From NCBI RefSeq assembly GCF_015234275.1, contig NZ_JADGII010000004.1: 64,000 bases of DNA, one strand, 5' to 3'. The DNA comes from Prosthecochloris ethylica (lineage in GTDB: Bacteria > Bacteroidota > Chlorobiia > Chlorobiales > Chlorobiaceae). A program made the position numbers and the translations under genes. The stretch's first letter is position 1. The number at the start of each line of letters is the position of its first letter. Below the pieces are notes generated by a model that saw only the letters and a list, made by a program, of their open reading frames with translations, ran no database searches and was not told where the DNA came from. Below, in pieces: positions 8,872 through 18,346 of this stretch.

Positions 8872-10221
8872 ATGACGATGAACAACGCATGGAGCAAAGA
8901 CGATTTCATGAAACAGATTATCGCCAGAAATCCCGGCGAACCCGAATTCCACCAGGCAGTCAATGAAGTCGCCTCCTGCATCATTCCGTTCATCCGGGAA
9001 CATCCGAAGTACCGCGAAGCCTGTATTCTTGAACGCATGTGCGAACCGGACCGCACCATTTCGTTCAAGGTCGTCTGGGAAGGCGACAATGGTGCCGTGA
9101 ACATCAACCGCGGGTACCGGGTACAATTCAACAATGCCATCGGACCCTACAAAGGCGGATTGCGCTTTCATCCGACGGTAAACCCCGGCATTCTGAAATT
9201 TCTCGGTTTTGAGCAGACATTCAAAAACAGTCTGACCACCCTGCCCATGGGCGCCGCCAAGGGTGGATCGGACTTTGATCCGAAAGGCAAATCAGAGCGT
9301 GAAATCATGAGATTCTGCCAGGCGTTCATGATCGAGCTCTCGCACTACATCGGGCATTTCACCGATATTCCGGCAGGAGACATCGGGGTTGGTGCACGCG
9401 AAATCAGCTACATGTTCGGCGAGTACAAGCGCATCAGTCACCAGTTCACCGGTGTCCTGACCGGCAAATCGCTCGAGTACGGCGGCAGCCTGATCAGAAA
9501 GGAGGCCACCGGCTACGGATGCGTCTACTTCATGGAAGAAATGCTGAACGAACAGGGCGAATCGGTCCGGGGCAAAACCTGCGCCATCTCAGGTTCAGGC
9601 AATGTCGCGCTCTACTGTGCCGAAAAAATCAATCACCTCGGCGGAAAGGTCATCACGCTCTCCGACTCCGACGGCTTCATCCACGATCCGGATGGCATCG
9701 ATGAAGACAAACTCGGCACGATCATCGAGCTGAAAACCCGGCGGCGGGGGCGCCTTGCCGAATACGCGGAAAACTCCGGATGCAATTACTTTCCCGAAAG
9801 CAAGCCATGGGGTATCGAGTGTGACCTTGCATTTCCCTGTGCCACCGAAAACGAGATCAGCAAAAGCGATGCCGCACTGCTGGCCGGAGGCGGATGCCTC
9901 GCGCTCGCCGAGGGAGCCAACATGCCGACAACGGCGGAAGCCCTCGAAGTCCTGCGCAACAGCAATATCCTGATAGCACCCGGAAAGGCGGCAAATGCCG
10001 GCGGGGTAGCCGTTTCAGGACTGGAAATGTCCCAGAACAGCATGAGAATGGCATGGTCGACCACCGAACTGGAATCGAAACTCCAGTCGATCATGAAAGA
10101 CATCCACCGGCAATGCCTCGCGCATGGCAGGACAAACGGCTATATCGACTATGTCAGGGGGGCCAACATCGCCGGCTTTATCAAAGTTGCCGATGCCATG
10201 CTGGCATATGGCATTATCTGA
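8872..10221 (+). CDS. gdhA: Glutamate dehydrogenase, NAD(P)-dependent, hexameric type
   Basis: Interconverts 2-oxoglutarate plus ammonia and glutamate. At 449 aa it is the bacterial small-subunit hexameric class. The substrate domain shows YRVQFNNAIGPYKGGLRFHP, with the catalytic lysine in LPMGAAKGGSDFDP and the conserved DIPAGDIGVGAREI. The dinucleotide domain begins near residue 240 with the Rossmann glycine motif SGSGNVALYCAEK. The A-rich context and the acid after the first strand suggest NADP(H), but coenzyme choice is not certain. It is followed after 29 bp by an SDR gene on the same strand. Its location close to korAB suggests a local 2-oxoglutarate to glutamate link. Confidence 0.94.
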   Translation: MTMNNAWSKDDFMKQIIARNPGEPEFHQAVNEVASCIIPFIREHPKYREACILERMCEPDRTISFKVVWEGDNGAVNINRGYRVQFNNAIGPYKGGLRFHPTVNPGILKFLGFEQTFKNSLTTLPMGAAKGGSDFDPKGKSEREIMRFCQAFMIELSHYIGHFTDIPAGDIGVGAREISYMFGEYKRISHQFTGVLTGKSLEYGGSLIRKEATGYGCVYFMEEMLNEQGESVRGKTCAISGSGNVALYCAEKINHLGGKVITLSDSDGFIHDPDGIDEDKLGTIIELKTRRRGRLAEYAENSGCNYFPESKPWGIECDLAFPCATENEISKSDAALLAGGGCLALAEGANMPTTAEALEVLRNSNILIAPGKAANAGGVAVSGLEMSQNSMRMAWSTTELESKLQSIMKDIHRQCLAHGRTNGYIDYVRGANIAGFIKVADAMLAYGII

Positions 10222-10250
10222 CACTCAAAACGAAAAAAAACGATCACTCC

Positions 10251-10952
10251 ATGCCAACCCGCAATGTTCTTCTGATTACCGGCGCCTCGACAGGAATCGG
10301 CGCAGCGACAGCCCGCAAAGCGGTACACCAGGGATACAGCGTAGCCCTTGCAGCACGCTCAGCCGATAAACTCACGGCACTGGAACAGGAACTCGGCCCT
10401 GACAGGGCTCATGCCATTGTGTGCGACGTCGCGGACTGGGACAGCCAGAAAGCCATGCTGCAGTCAACGCTCGAACGGTTCGGCCGCCTCGACGCGGTCT
10501 TCGCCAACGCCGGATTCTCGAAAGGCTCACCCTTCTACGGCGGGCCGGACAAGCCCGGGGAATGGCGGGATATGGTCATGACCAACGTCTTCGGCGCCGC
10601 CGCCACCGCACGGCTGACGCTCCCTGAACTGGCAAAGACACAGGGGCACTTCCTGATCACCGGATCGGTAGTCGGCCATATCACGTCTACGCGAAACCTC
10701 TACTCGGCCACGAAATGGGCCGTGACCGGAATTGCCCAGTCCATACGCAATGAAATGGTCGGCACGGGTGTGCGGGTATCGCTGATAGAACCCGGAGTCG
10801 TCGACACTCCGTTCTGGGGAGCGGTTCCGAAACCAGGCACCCCCGAACTCAGCCCGGATGATGTCGCGTCTGCTGTGATGTACGCCCTTCAGCAACCACC
10901 GCACGTCGACATCAACAACATTCTGATCCGACCTGTCGGCCAACCGCACTGA
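10251..10952 (+). CDS. Short-chain dehydrogenase/reductase
   Basis: NAD(P)-dependent SDR of 233 aa. The N-terminal cofactor motif is TGASTGIG, followed by NAG in FANAGFSK, the catalytic Ser in ITGSVVGH and the YxxxK pair in YSATKWAV; all classical SDR residues are present. The continuation IEPGVVDTPFW is typical of the YdfG/serine-dehydrogenase-like branch, but substrate cannot be inferred. The frame is open far upstream inside gdhA; the ATG at 10251 is chosen because the Rossmann strand starts right after it. It probably shares a transcript with gdhA (29 bp gap), and a hairpin at 10968 may end that transcript. Confidence 0.9.
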   Translation: MPTRNVLLITGASTGIGAATARKAVHQGYSVALAARSADKLTALEQELGPDRAHAIVCDVADWDSQKAMLQSTLERFGRLDAVFANAGFSKGSPFYGGPDKPGEWRDMVMTNVFGAAATARLTLPELAKTQGHFLITGSVVGHITSTRNLYSATKWAVTGIAQSIRNEMVGTGVRVSLIEPGVVDTPFWGAVPKPGTPELSPDDVASAVMYALQQPPHVDINNILIRPVGQPH

Positions 10953-10967
10953 ACCGTAACACTGCTG

Positions 10968-11004
10968 CCCGGGGGAACCATTTTCCGGCACCCCGGGTTT
11001 GTTT
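10968..11004 (+). terminator. Probable Rho-independent terminator after the SDR gene
   Basis: CCCGGGG at 10968-10974 pairs perfectly with CCCCGGG at 10991-10997 around a 16-base loop, followed by a T-rich tail (TTTGTTTG). The loop is long and the T tract interrupted, so strength is uncertain. Confidence 0.45.
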
Positions 11005-11064
11005 GTGACCACAGCCGAAGATTCACCGACCGCTCAACAACCCGGGACCCGCGACGCCATTATC

Positions 11065-11904
11065 ATGAACACAACCTGCCACACCATCGTACTGCAGGGG
11101 CACAGGCACCGTTACCTCGATACCGAAACGGACGGGCCCCCGCTGCTGCTCCTGCATGGCATATCGTGCTCACTCGATATCTTCGACGACGTCATCGGTC
11201 CCCTGTCGGCGTCGTTCAGGGTTCTTGCGCTGGACCTGCTCGGATTCGGAGATTCGGCAAAACCGCAAGATGCGCCCTACTCGCTCCGCCTGTATGCCGA
11301 CCTGATCACGGAATTCATCCAGAGAAAAACGACCGCCAGCCAGGCCCCTCCGTATGTCATCGGGCACTCCATGGGCGGCAAGTACGCTCTTGCGACCGCC
11401 CTGCTGCACCCCGGATTATTTTCGGGACTCGTCCTGAGCAACACTGACGGCTTCACCAGGCTGCCCTTCTGGGTACGCGCGATCAGCTGGCCGGTCATAC
11501 GGCAGTTCCTGAAATCCCTGATGACCAGCCGCAGGGTTTCCGCCAGGGCTTTTCGTGCAGCATTTGCTTCAACGGCACGGGTCAACCCGGAATCATTCAC
11601 CAAAAACCTCGAACGGACGAGAGACAAGGCCGCTGTCGAAACCGTCATGCAGCTGAACCGCAACTACCGGGAACTTGACCTGGAGATCACCGGCCTGAGA
11701 GACCGGCTTTCCGAACTCGCTCTTCCTGTTTTAATTTTATGGGGAGAACATGATCGGTATATTTCCCCGTCGACAGCAGTCATTGCGCAACAGGAACTCC
11801 CCGGTTCGAAACTGGTCATGTTCCCGGAATGCGGCCACACCCCCATGCTGGAATACCCCCGGGAATTCACCGACACGGTAACCCGCTTTTTTTTGAATTC
11901 ATAA
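11065..11904 (+). CDS. Alpha/beta-fold hydrolase
   Basis: Soluble alpha/beta hydrolase of 279 aa. The oxyanion region is LLLLHGISCS, the nucleophile Ser sits in GHSMGGKYAL, the acid is probably the Asp in WGEHDRYISP and the base is the His in ECGHTPMLE. It resembles the epoxide hydrolase/haloperoxidase/BioH-like group, but the cap region (TRLPFWVRAISW and following helices) is not diagnostic of a substrate. The frame is open from 10999, inside the terminator-like hairpin region; ATG 11065 gives the usual start just before the first strand. The gap to tmk is 15 bp, so the two are probably co-transcribed. Confidence 0.88.
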   Translation: MNTTCHTIVLQGHRHRYLDTETDGPPLLLLHGISCSLDIFDDVIGPLSASFRVLALDLLGFGDSAKPQDAPYSLRLYADLITEFIQRKTTASQAPPYVIGHSMGGKYALATALLHPGLFSGLVLSNTDGFTRLPFWVRAISWPVIRQFLKSLMTSRRVSARAFRAAFASTARVNPESFTKNLERTRDKAAVETVMQLNRNYRELDLEITGLRDRLSELALPVLILWGEHDRYISPSTAVIAQQELPGSKLVMFPECGHTPMLEYPREFTDTVTRFFLNS

Positions 11905-11919
11905 GATCCCTGCACAACC

Positions 11920-12570
11920 ATGTTCATTACGTTCGAAGGCATAGATGGTGCCGGAAAATCAACCCAGGTCCGAAAACTCCGCAACCTGTTTCTCACCAGA
12001 GAAACAGAGGTGCTCACGCTTCGTGAACCCGGAGGAACGGACATTTCAGAAAAAATCAGGGAACTCCTGCTCGAGGGTGACAGTGACATCACACCGACAG
12101 GCGAACTCCTGCTGTTTGCGGCCAGCCGTGCGGAACTGGTGCAGCGGGTTATCACCCCCGCTCTCGATACAGGGGCGATCGTCATTCTCGACCGCTTCTA
12201 CGATTCCACAACCGCCTACCAGGGATACGGCAGGAAAATGGACCTCGACATCATACACCGCATCAACAGCATCGCCTCGTGCGGCCTCGAACCCGATCTC
12301 ACCTTTTACCTTGACCTTTCGCCCGAAGATGCCCTGATCAGGAAATTTTCCGAAAAATCGCTTCCCCTCGCGTTTGAACCCGAAGAGCTCGACCGCATGG
12401 AACGCTCCGGGCTTGACTTTTACACCCGGGTCCGCGAGGGCTACCTGGAACTTGCCGCATCAGAACCCCATCGGTTCAGAACCCTCGATGCCCTGCAAAG
12501 CCCAGAAGAACTTCACCGCATCATCACGGAAACGGTTCTGGCGTCTGCCGGAAGCGCGCCGGAACGTTAA
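11920..12570 (+). CDS. tmk: Thymidylate kinase
   Basis: Phosphorylates dTMP to dTDP with ATP, an essential step of dTTP synthesis. The P-loop FEGIDGAGKSTQ is at residues about 5-16. The dTMP-binding LREPGGTDISEKIR and the DRFYDSTTAYQGYGR motif follow, then a LID-like Arg-containing region. At 216 aa the length is normal. The start is the ATG directly before the first strand (MFITFEG). Downstream there is a short AT-rich gap before the next gene. Confidence 0.95.
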   Translation: MFITFEGIDGAGKSTQVRKLRNLFLTRETEVLTLREPGGTDISEKIRELLLEGDSDITPTGELLLFAASRAELVQRVITPALDTGAIVILDRFYDSTTAYQGYGRKMDLDIIHRINSIASCGLEPDLTFYLDLSPEDALIRKFSEKSLPLAFEPEELDRMERSGLDFYTRVREGYLELAASEPHRFRTLDALQSPEELHRIITETVLASAGSAPER

Positions 12571-12659
12571 TTCTCCGTAAAAATAACTGTCAGAACAAGA
12601 TCTTTTATTAGATTACCGAGACAGGTTCTTCATAACAGCCTCACCACGTTTCCGACACC

Positions 12660-13919
12660 ATGGACAGCCAGATTTTACAGACAAAAAAACTCACGACATG
12701 TGCGAAGAACATCTCACTGCAGGATATCAGTACCCTCAAAGAGCTCTACAAGCTGAAATCTGAAACCAGGGACCTGAGAGAACCGGTGGTGCGCAACATC
12801 ATGAAACAGCGGGTTATCGGACATGAATGCATCGAATCGCTCAAAAACGCGCTGTACTCTCTCGAAACCGTCCATATCGACGATGACACGGGCCAGCGTC
12901 TTCTCAGCATTGACGGACGCAAGCAGATCGAAGTCGATCTCACGTATGAAATCAGGGAGCTGAAAAAAGACATCTACTATCTCGAGTACGGTGAAGACCG
13001 TTTCATCGATTATCTTACCAAATTCATTCCGAATTTCCGCAAATATGTCAACGATGGCATCGACATGCTGTCCGGCATGCATTTCAATGCGTTCGTCACG
13101 GACCGTGACGGCACGACAAACAACTACTGCGGCCGTTACCGCTCATCCATCCAGCCGATCTACAACTCGGTCTTTCTGTCCCGCTTCGCCAAGAACCGGT
13201 GCAATATCCCGATATTCATCACATCGGCGCCCCTGAAAGATTTCGGTATTCTCAATGTTTCGATCAACCCCAGCAAAACCTTTGTGTATGCCGGATCGAA
13301 AGGACGGGAGTTTATCGACCTGAAGGGTGAGTTCAACAGTTTCCCGATCAACGAGCAGAAACAGAAGGTGATCAGGATGCTCAACGAACGGCTGCTGCAG
13401 CTGCTGCAGGACCCGAATTTCGAGAAGTTCAACTTTATCGGATCGGCCCTGCAGCTCAAGTTCGGTCAGACCACCGTCGCGCGCCAGGATATCAGCCACT
13501 CCATCAAGGCGGAGGAATCGACCGCATTCCTCGAAAAGGTCAAAAGCATCGTCCGCGAAATAGACCCGGAAAACAAGAACTTCCGCATCGAGGACACCGG
13601 CCTGGATGTCGAGATCATTCTCACCATCGACGGCAACGGACAGGCCGCACTCAAGGATTTTGACAAGGGAGACGGGCTCGACTATATCTCCAGGACGCTT
13701 GAAATTGACACACAGAAGGGGCCGAACCTGGTCTGCGGCGATACCGCATCCGATATTCCCATGCTTGAAAAAGCCATGGAAACATTCAACGAGGTCTATA
13801 CGATATTCGTCACAAAAGATGACAAGCTGGCCCAGAGAGTCCGTGACATATGCCAGAACAGCTATATCGTGCCATCTCCCGATATTTTGTTAACCATTCT
13901 GGGGCTGCTGTCACTCTGA
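12660..13919 (+). CDS. HAD-superfamily phosphatase, trehalose-6-phosphate-phosphatase-like
   Basis: A 419-aa protein with an N-terminal helical region (about 1-140) and a HAD domain. HAD motif I is VTDRDGTTNNY with Asp148 and Asp150, motif II is the Thr/Ser in IFITSAP, and motifs III/IV are in VCGDTASDIPML. This pattern and the family cap are closest to trehalose-phosphate phosphatases, though the usual DFDGTL is changed to DRDGTT. The next gene, 44 bp downstream, encodes a beta-phosphoglucomutase/GH65 phosphorylase fusion, so a role in trehalose or a related disaccharide pathway is a reasonable inference. Substrate is not proven; a sucrose- or glucosylglycerate-phosphate phosphatase is possible. 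Confidence 0.75.
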   Translation: MDSQILQTKKLTTCAKNISLQDISTLKELYKLKSETRDLREPVVRNIMKQRVIGHECIESLKNALYSLETVHIDDDTGQRLLSIDGRKQIEVDLTYEIRELKKDIYYLEYGEDRFIDYLTKFIPNFRKYVNDGIDMLSGMHFNAFVTDRDGTTNNYCGRYRSSIQPIYNSVFLSRFAKNRCNIPIFITSAPLKDFGILNVSINPSKTFVYAGSKGREFIDLKGEFNSFPINEQKQKVIRMLNERLLQLLQDPNFEKFNFIGSALQLKFGQTTVARQDISHSIKAEESTAFLEKVKSIVREIDPENKNFRIEDTGLDVEIILTIDGNGQAALKDFDKGDGLDYISRTLEIDTQKGPNLVCGDTASDIPMLEKAMETFNEVYTIFVTKDDKLAQRVRDICQNSYIVPSPDILLTILGLLSL

Positions 13920-13963
13920 AACAGCTCCGTTTCCCGTAACCAACAAAACCAGGCGAACAGATT

Positions 13964-16900
13964 ATGTTACAAGGTGTTATTTTCGATCTGGACGGCGTCA
14001 TCACCGGAACAGCCAGAATTCACAGTCTGGCATGGGAGTCCATGTTCAACACCTTCCTCAAAGAGTATGCCGAAGCCAATAACGAACCGTTCATTCCTTT
14101 CGATCCGGCCAACGACTACCTGAAATATGTCGATGGCAAGCCACGGATGGAAGGGGTCAGAAGTTTTCTGGAATCCCGTGATATCGAACTGCCTTTCGGT
14201 GATCTGGATGATATTCCCGAAAAAACAACGATCTGCGCACTCGGCAACAGAAAGAACCAGGACTTTATCGATATCCTGGTCAAGGAAGGACCGGAAGTAT
14301 TTCAGACATCCGTAGAATTCATCAAGGCTCTCAGGGCCCGTGGCATCAGGACCGGCATTGCCTCGTCGAGCAGAAACTGCAAACTCATTCTCGAACTGGC
14401 AGGCCTGGAAGACCTGTTTGAAACCCGGGTCGACGGCGAAGTCTCCATCGAGCTGGGATTGAAGGGAAAACCCAACCCGGATATTTTCACCACGGCTGCC
14501 GAGAACCTGGGACTCCATCCTCATGACTGCGTGGTGGTTGAAGATGCCATATCAGGCGTACAGGCCGGATCACGCGGCAACTTCGGCCTGGTCCTGGGCA
14601 TTGCACGCGAAATCGAAGGCATCAGACTGAAAGAAGCCGGCGCGGATATCGTGATTCGCGACCTCGGCGAGATCACCCTCGAAGAGATCGACAAGTGGTT
14701 CGACGAACAGATCGAGCACGACAGCTGGAATTTCCATTATCACGAATTCGAGCCTGAAATGGAGCGGCTGCGTGAAGCCCTGACATCGGTCGGCAACGGC
14801 TATCTCGGCACGAGGGGCGCCTATGAAGGAAGCAAGGCTTCCGAACACCATTATCCGGGAACCTACATTGCCGGCGTGTTCAACAAGCTGCCGTCCGAAG
14901 TCCACGGGGAAACCATCTACAACAACGACTTCGTCAACTGCCCGAACTGGCTTCCGGTCGAGTTCAGGATATGCTGCGGAGAGTTCATCAACCCCTTCGA
15001 ACAGAAGATCCTGAGCTATTACCAGAACCTTGACATGCGCACCGCCGTCATGCAGCGGGAGATCGTGTTCCAGGACAATCTCGGCAGGATCACGAGGCTC
15101 TCGACCGAACGGTTCGCCAGCATGGACAACCCGCACATCTGTGCACTGAAATTTTCGTTCACACCGGTCAACTATTCCGGCAGCATCGAGTTCAGAACAG
15201 CAATCGACGGCACGGTGGAAAACAGGAATGTCGCCCGCTACAGCGCGCTTGCTTCCGATCACCTGGAGCATGTCGACAGCTGCAGCAGCGATGACAGCAT
15301 TCGTCTGCATGTTCGCACCAGCGCATCCGGGTATGACATCGTCACCAGCTCCAGGACGCGCGTCACCATAAGAGGGGTTGAAGTCAGCCCCCACAAAAGC
15401 GTGGAGACCGCCCCCCGTTTCGTCGCCGAACTGTTCAAGGCGGAACTCTCACCCGACGAAGAGTGCTCCATCGAAAAAACCGTCTCGATCCATACATCCC
15501 TCGACCGAGACAGCAGCGACCCTGTCGCAGCAGGGATGGCGACACTCAACAGTGCCGGCACGTTCGATGCCCTGCTCGCGTCACACCGCTCTGCATGGGA
15601 AAAAATCTGGGCGAAAAGCGATATGCGCATCGATGGCGACCGCTTCAGCCAGAAAGCCCTGAGGTTCCATAGCTACCACCTTGTCTCGACAGCCTCTCCC
15701 CACAACCCGGGCATCGACGCCGGCATGCCAGCACGCGGCTTGAACGGAGAGGCCTACAGAGGTCACATTTTCTGGGACGAGATTTTCATTCTTCCATTCT
15801 TCACACACCACTTTCCAGATACCGCCAAAGCTCTCCTGCTCTACCGCTACCGGAGGCTCGATGCCGCACGGAACTATGCGCGGGAGCACGGCTACCGCGG
15901 AGCCATGTTCCCCTGGCAGACGGCCGATGACGGCACGGAAGAAACGCAGATCGTTCATTACAATCCCCAGAGCGGCACTTGGGGCCCCGACCTGAGCCGC
16001 AATCAGCGCCACGTCTCCATCGCGGTCTTTTTCAACGCCTGGCGCTATATCAGCGAAACCGGGGACACTGGCTTTCTCGAAGAGTACGGAGCGGAAATGA
16101 TGTTTGAAATCGCCCGTTTCTGGGCAAGCATTACCCGCTACCAGGCCGACAACGAGAAATACCATATCGAAGGCGTGATGGGGCCTGACGAGTTCCATGA
16201 ATCGGTTCCGGGCAGTTCAGCCGAAGGCCTGAAGGACAATGCCTACACCAATATCATGACATCCTGGCTGCTGGAAAAAGCTGTCGACATCAGCCAGAAT
16301 CTCGACCCGACCGTCATGGACAAACTGATCGAAAAAATACAGATCGGCTACGACGAGATCGAGGAGTGGAAAAAAATCAGCAGCAACCTGCAGATCCTGC
16401 TCGACCGTGACGGCATTCTCGAGCAGTTCGACGGGTACATGGGCCTCAAGGAACTCGACTGGGACCACTACCGCGCCAAGTACGGAAACATTCACCGTAT
16501 GGACAGGATCCTGAAGGCCGAAGGAGACTCGCCGGACAACTACAAGGTAGCCAAGCAGGCCGATGTGCTCATGACATTCTATGCGCTGCAGCCGTCCGAT
16601 GTAAGCCACATTCTTCAGAAAAACGGCCATACTGTCGAAGACGCGGTTCAGCTTGTCAGAAACAACTACCAGTACTACGAACCACGCACAAGCCACGGCT
16701 CCACGCTCAGCAAAGTCGTGCATGCCGTCATTTCCAGCTATCTCCATAACGGCCACGAAACCGCCTGGAACTGGTTCATGGAGTCTCTCAGGAGCGATAT
16801 TTTCGATACCCAGGGAGGCACGACCCAGGAAGGCATACACTGCGGGGTCATGGCAGGCACCATCGATGTTGTCACCCGGTACTTCGCCGGTATTTCCTTC

Positions 16901-17116
16901 CGTGACGGCATGGTCGACATCCAGCCGAACCTGCCTGAACACTGGAGATCGCTCGACCTGACGATCTGTTTCCGCGACACCTGGTACAGCATCACCATCA
17001 CTCACCGGACCATCAGGGTGCACATTTCCGACGGCCCGGCAGAAACACAGCCGATCTGCCTCGGAGGACGAAAACAGACGATCACCAGAGGAGAGGAACT
17101 CGAAGCTTCCTGGTAA
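13964..17116 (+). CDS. Beta-phosphoglucomutase fused to GH65 disaccharide phosphorylase
   Basis: A 1050-residue two-domain enzyme. Residues 1-~245 are a beta-phosphoglucomutase-type HAD domain: FDLDGVITGTARIHSLAWE, then ASSSRN, GKPNPDIF and VEDAISGVQAG. Residues ~270-1040 are a glycoside hydrolase family 65 domain, with the general acid Glu743 in MGPDEFHE and the phosphate-binding end in the SHGSTLSKVVHAVI region. GH65 phosphorylases split trehalose, maltose or kojibiose with phosphate to give beta-glucose 1-phosphate, and the mutase converts that to glucose 6-phosphate, so the fusion channels one product to the next. Together with the upstream HAD phosphatase this suggests trehalose or similar disaccharide turnover. 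The exact sugar is not readable. A strong terminator follows. Confidence 0.88.
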   Translation: MLQGVIFDLDGVITGTARIHSLAWESMFNTFLKEYAEANNEPFIPFDPANDYLKYVDGKPRMEGVRSFLESRDIELPFGDLDDIPEKTTICALGNRKNQDFIDILVKEGPEVFQTSVEFIKALRARGIRTGIASSSRNCKLILELAGLEDLFETRVDGEVSIELGLKGKPNPDIFTTAAENLGLHPHDCVVVEDAISGVQAGSRGNFGLVLGIAREIEGIRLKEAGADIVIRDLGEITLEEIDKWFDEQIEHDSWNFHYHEFEPEMERLREALTSVGNGYLGTRGAYEGSKASEHHYPGTYIAGVFNKLPSEVHGETIYNNDFVNCPNWLPVEFRICCGEFINPFEQKILSYYQNLDMRTAVMQREIVFQDNLGRITRLSTERFASMDNPHICALKFSFTPVNYSGSIEFRTAIDGTVENRNVARYSALASDHLEHVDSCSSDDSIRLHVRTSASGYDIVTSSRTRVTIRGVEVSPHKSVETAPRFVAELFKAELSPDEECSIEKTVSIHTSLDRDSSDPVAAGMATLNSAGTFDALLASHRSAWEKIWAKSDMRIDGDRFSQKALRFHSYHLVSTASPHNPGIDAGMPARGLNGEAYRGHIFWDEIFILPFFTHHFPDTAKALLLYRYRRLDAARNYAREHGYRGAMFPWQTADDGTEETQIVHYNPQSGTWGPDLSRNQRHVSIAVFFNAWRYISETGDTGFLEEYGAEMMFEIARFWASITRYQADNEKYHIEGVMGPDEFHESVPGSSAEGLKDNAYTNIMTSWLLEKAVDISQNLDPTVMDKLIEKIQIGYDEIEEWKKISSNLQILLDRDGILEQFDGYMGLKELDWDHYRAKYGNIHRMDRILKAEGDSPDNYKVAKQADVLMTFYALQPSDVSHILQKNGHTVEDAVQLVRNNYQYYEPRTSHGSTLSKVVHAVISSYLHNGHETAWNWFMESLRSDIFDTQGGTTQEGIHCGVMAGTIDVVTRYFAGISFRDGMVDIQPNLPEHWRSLDLTICFRDTWYSITITHRTIRVHISDGPAETQPICLGGRKQTITRGEELEASW

Positions 17117-17130
17117 CCCATCAGCTCACG

Positions 17131-17163
17131 AAAAAGACCGGCTGTCACAAGCCGGTCTTTTTT
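17131..17163 (+). terminator. Rho-independent terminator after the GH65 fusion gene
   Basis: A 13-bp perfect inverted repeat (AAAAAGACCGGCT / AGCCGGTCTTTTT) around a 6-base loop, ending in a run of T. It lies 15 bp after the stop codon and, with A on the other side, could work in both directions. Confidence 0.88.
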
Positions 17164-17191
17164 GTTGAAGCGCCTCCTGCCTGCAAGAGGT

Positions 17192-17221
17192 TTGCATTTT
17201 CAAAAGGAAAGGCTATATATT
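17192..17221 (+). promoter_or_regulatory. Possible sigma-70-type promoter for queA
   Basis: TTGCAT at 17192-17197 and TATATT at 17216-17221 with an 18-bp spacer, in the AT-rich gap between the upstream terminator and queA. The terminator upstream makes a new promoter necessary here. Confidence 0.4.
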
Positions 17222-17273
17222 TAAGTCTTTACTTTTTTTCTCTCATCCTGTTGACATCATCGTAGCATTCGTT

Positions 17274-18314
17274 ATGCGTCTTTCAAATTTTCGATACACC
17301 CTGCCGAAAACAAAGGTTGCAGACCGTCCGGTTTCTCCCCGTGATGCATGCAAGCTCATGGTCCTGAACCGGCGAAAAAAAGAGATAGAACACAAGGTGT
17401 TCAGCGACATTGCCTCTTTTTTCAAAAAAGGCGACTTGCTGATTCTCAATAACAGCAAGGTGTTTCCTGCAAAAATCTTCGGCCAGAAAGAAAAAACCGA
17501 TGCGAAAATAGAGGTCTTTCTGCTGCGGGAGCTGAACAAGGAAGCAGGCCTCTGGGACGTTCTTGTCGACCCTGCCCGCAAAGTCCGGGTAGGCAACAAG
17601 ATCTACTTCCAGGATGATGTGGTAGCCGAAGTTGTCGACAACACGACATCACGCGGGCGCACCATTCGGTTTCTCAACCCCGAAATCGATGTCTTCGCCC
17701 TCGTCGACACCATCGGTACGGTCCCTGTTCCGCCATACTTCAGCCGCAAGCCCGACGACAGAGACCGGGAGGATTACCAGACCGTCTTCGCCTCCCAGAC
17801 AGGCGCCGTCGTCGCTCCGATGGCAGGGCTGCATTTCACGATGCCCCTCCTGGAGGAAATCAAAAAGAAAGGTGTCAAGATACTGCCGATCACCCTGCAC
17901 CCGAGCCTCAGCTCATTCAATGCCATCGAAGTAGAAGATGTCTCGAAGCACAAGATGGACTCCGAGTACTTCAATATCCCCTACCAGACCGCGATGGAGG
18001 TCAATGAAACCAAAATCAACAAGTCCGGAAGAGTGATCGCTGTCGGCACCACCACCTGCAGGGTACTCGAGGCAAATGCAACGGTAGAAGGCAAGATCAA
18101 GTTCGGACAGGGATGGACAGACAAGTTTATCTATCCTCCCTATCAGTTCAAGGTAACCGATGCGCTCGTCACCAATTTCCAGCAGCCGGAAACAACCCTC
18201 CTGATGATGGTCAGCGCTTTCGCGGAGCACCGTTTTCTGATGGATTCGTACAAAACCGCCCTGAAAAACGACTACCGCTTTCTCGCCTACGGTGATGCCA
18301 TGTTTATTCACTGA
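17274..18314 (+). CDS. queA: S-adenosylmethionine:tRNA ribosyltransferase-isomerase
   Basis: Transfers and isomerises the ribosyl part of SAM onto 7-aminomethyl-7-deazaguanine in tRNA, giving epoxyqueuosine at wobble position 34 of Asp, Asn, His and Tyr tRNAs. Family signatures include LILNNSKVFPAKI near residue 60, PPYF in VPVPPYFSRKP, the long GLHFT motif in MAGLHFTMPLL, THPSLS-like ITLHPSLSSF, VGTTTCRVLE and the C-terminal NFQQPETTLLMMVSAFA. At 346 aa the length is normal. It is followed by ispD 32 bp later on the same strand, so the two may share a transcript. Confidence 0.96.
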   Translation: MRLSNFRYTLPKTKVADRPVSPRDACKLMVLNRRKKEIEHKVFSDIASFFKKGDLLILNNSKVFPAKIFGQKEKTDAKIEVFLLRELNKEAGLWDVLVDPARKVRVGNKIYFQDDVVAEVVDNTTSRGRTIRFLNPEIDVFALVDTIGTVPVPPYFSRKPDDRDREDYQTVFASQTGAVVAPMAGLHFTMPLLEEIKKKGVKILPITLHPSLSSFNAIEVEDVSKHKMDSEYFNIPYQTAMEVNETKINKSGRVIAVGTTTCRVLEANATVEGKIKFGQGWTDKFIYPPYQFKVTDALVTNFQQPETTLLMMVSAFAEHRFLMDSYKTALKNDYRFLAYGDAMFIH

Positions 18315-18346
18315 ACAGCGAAACAACAGATCAGCCCCGAACAGTC

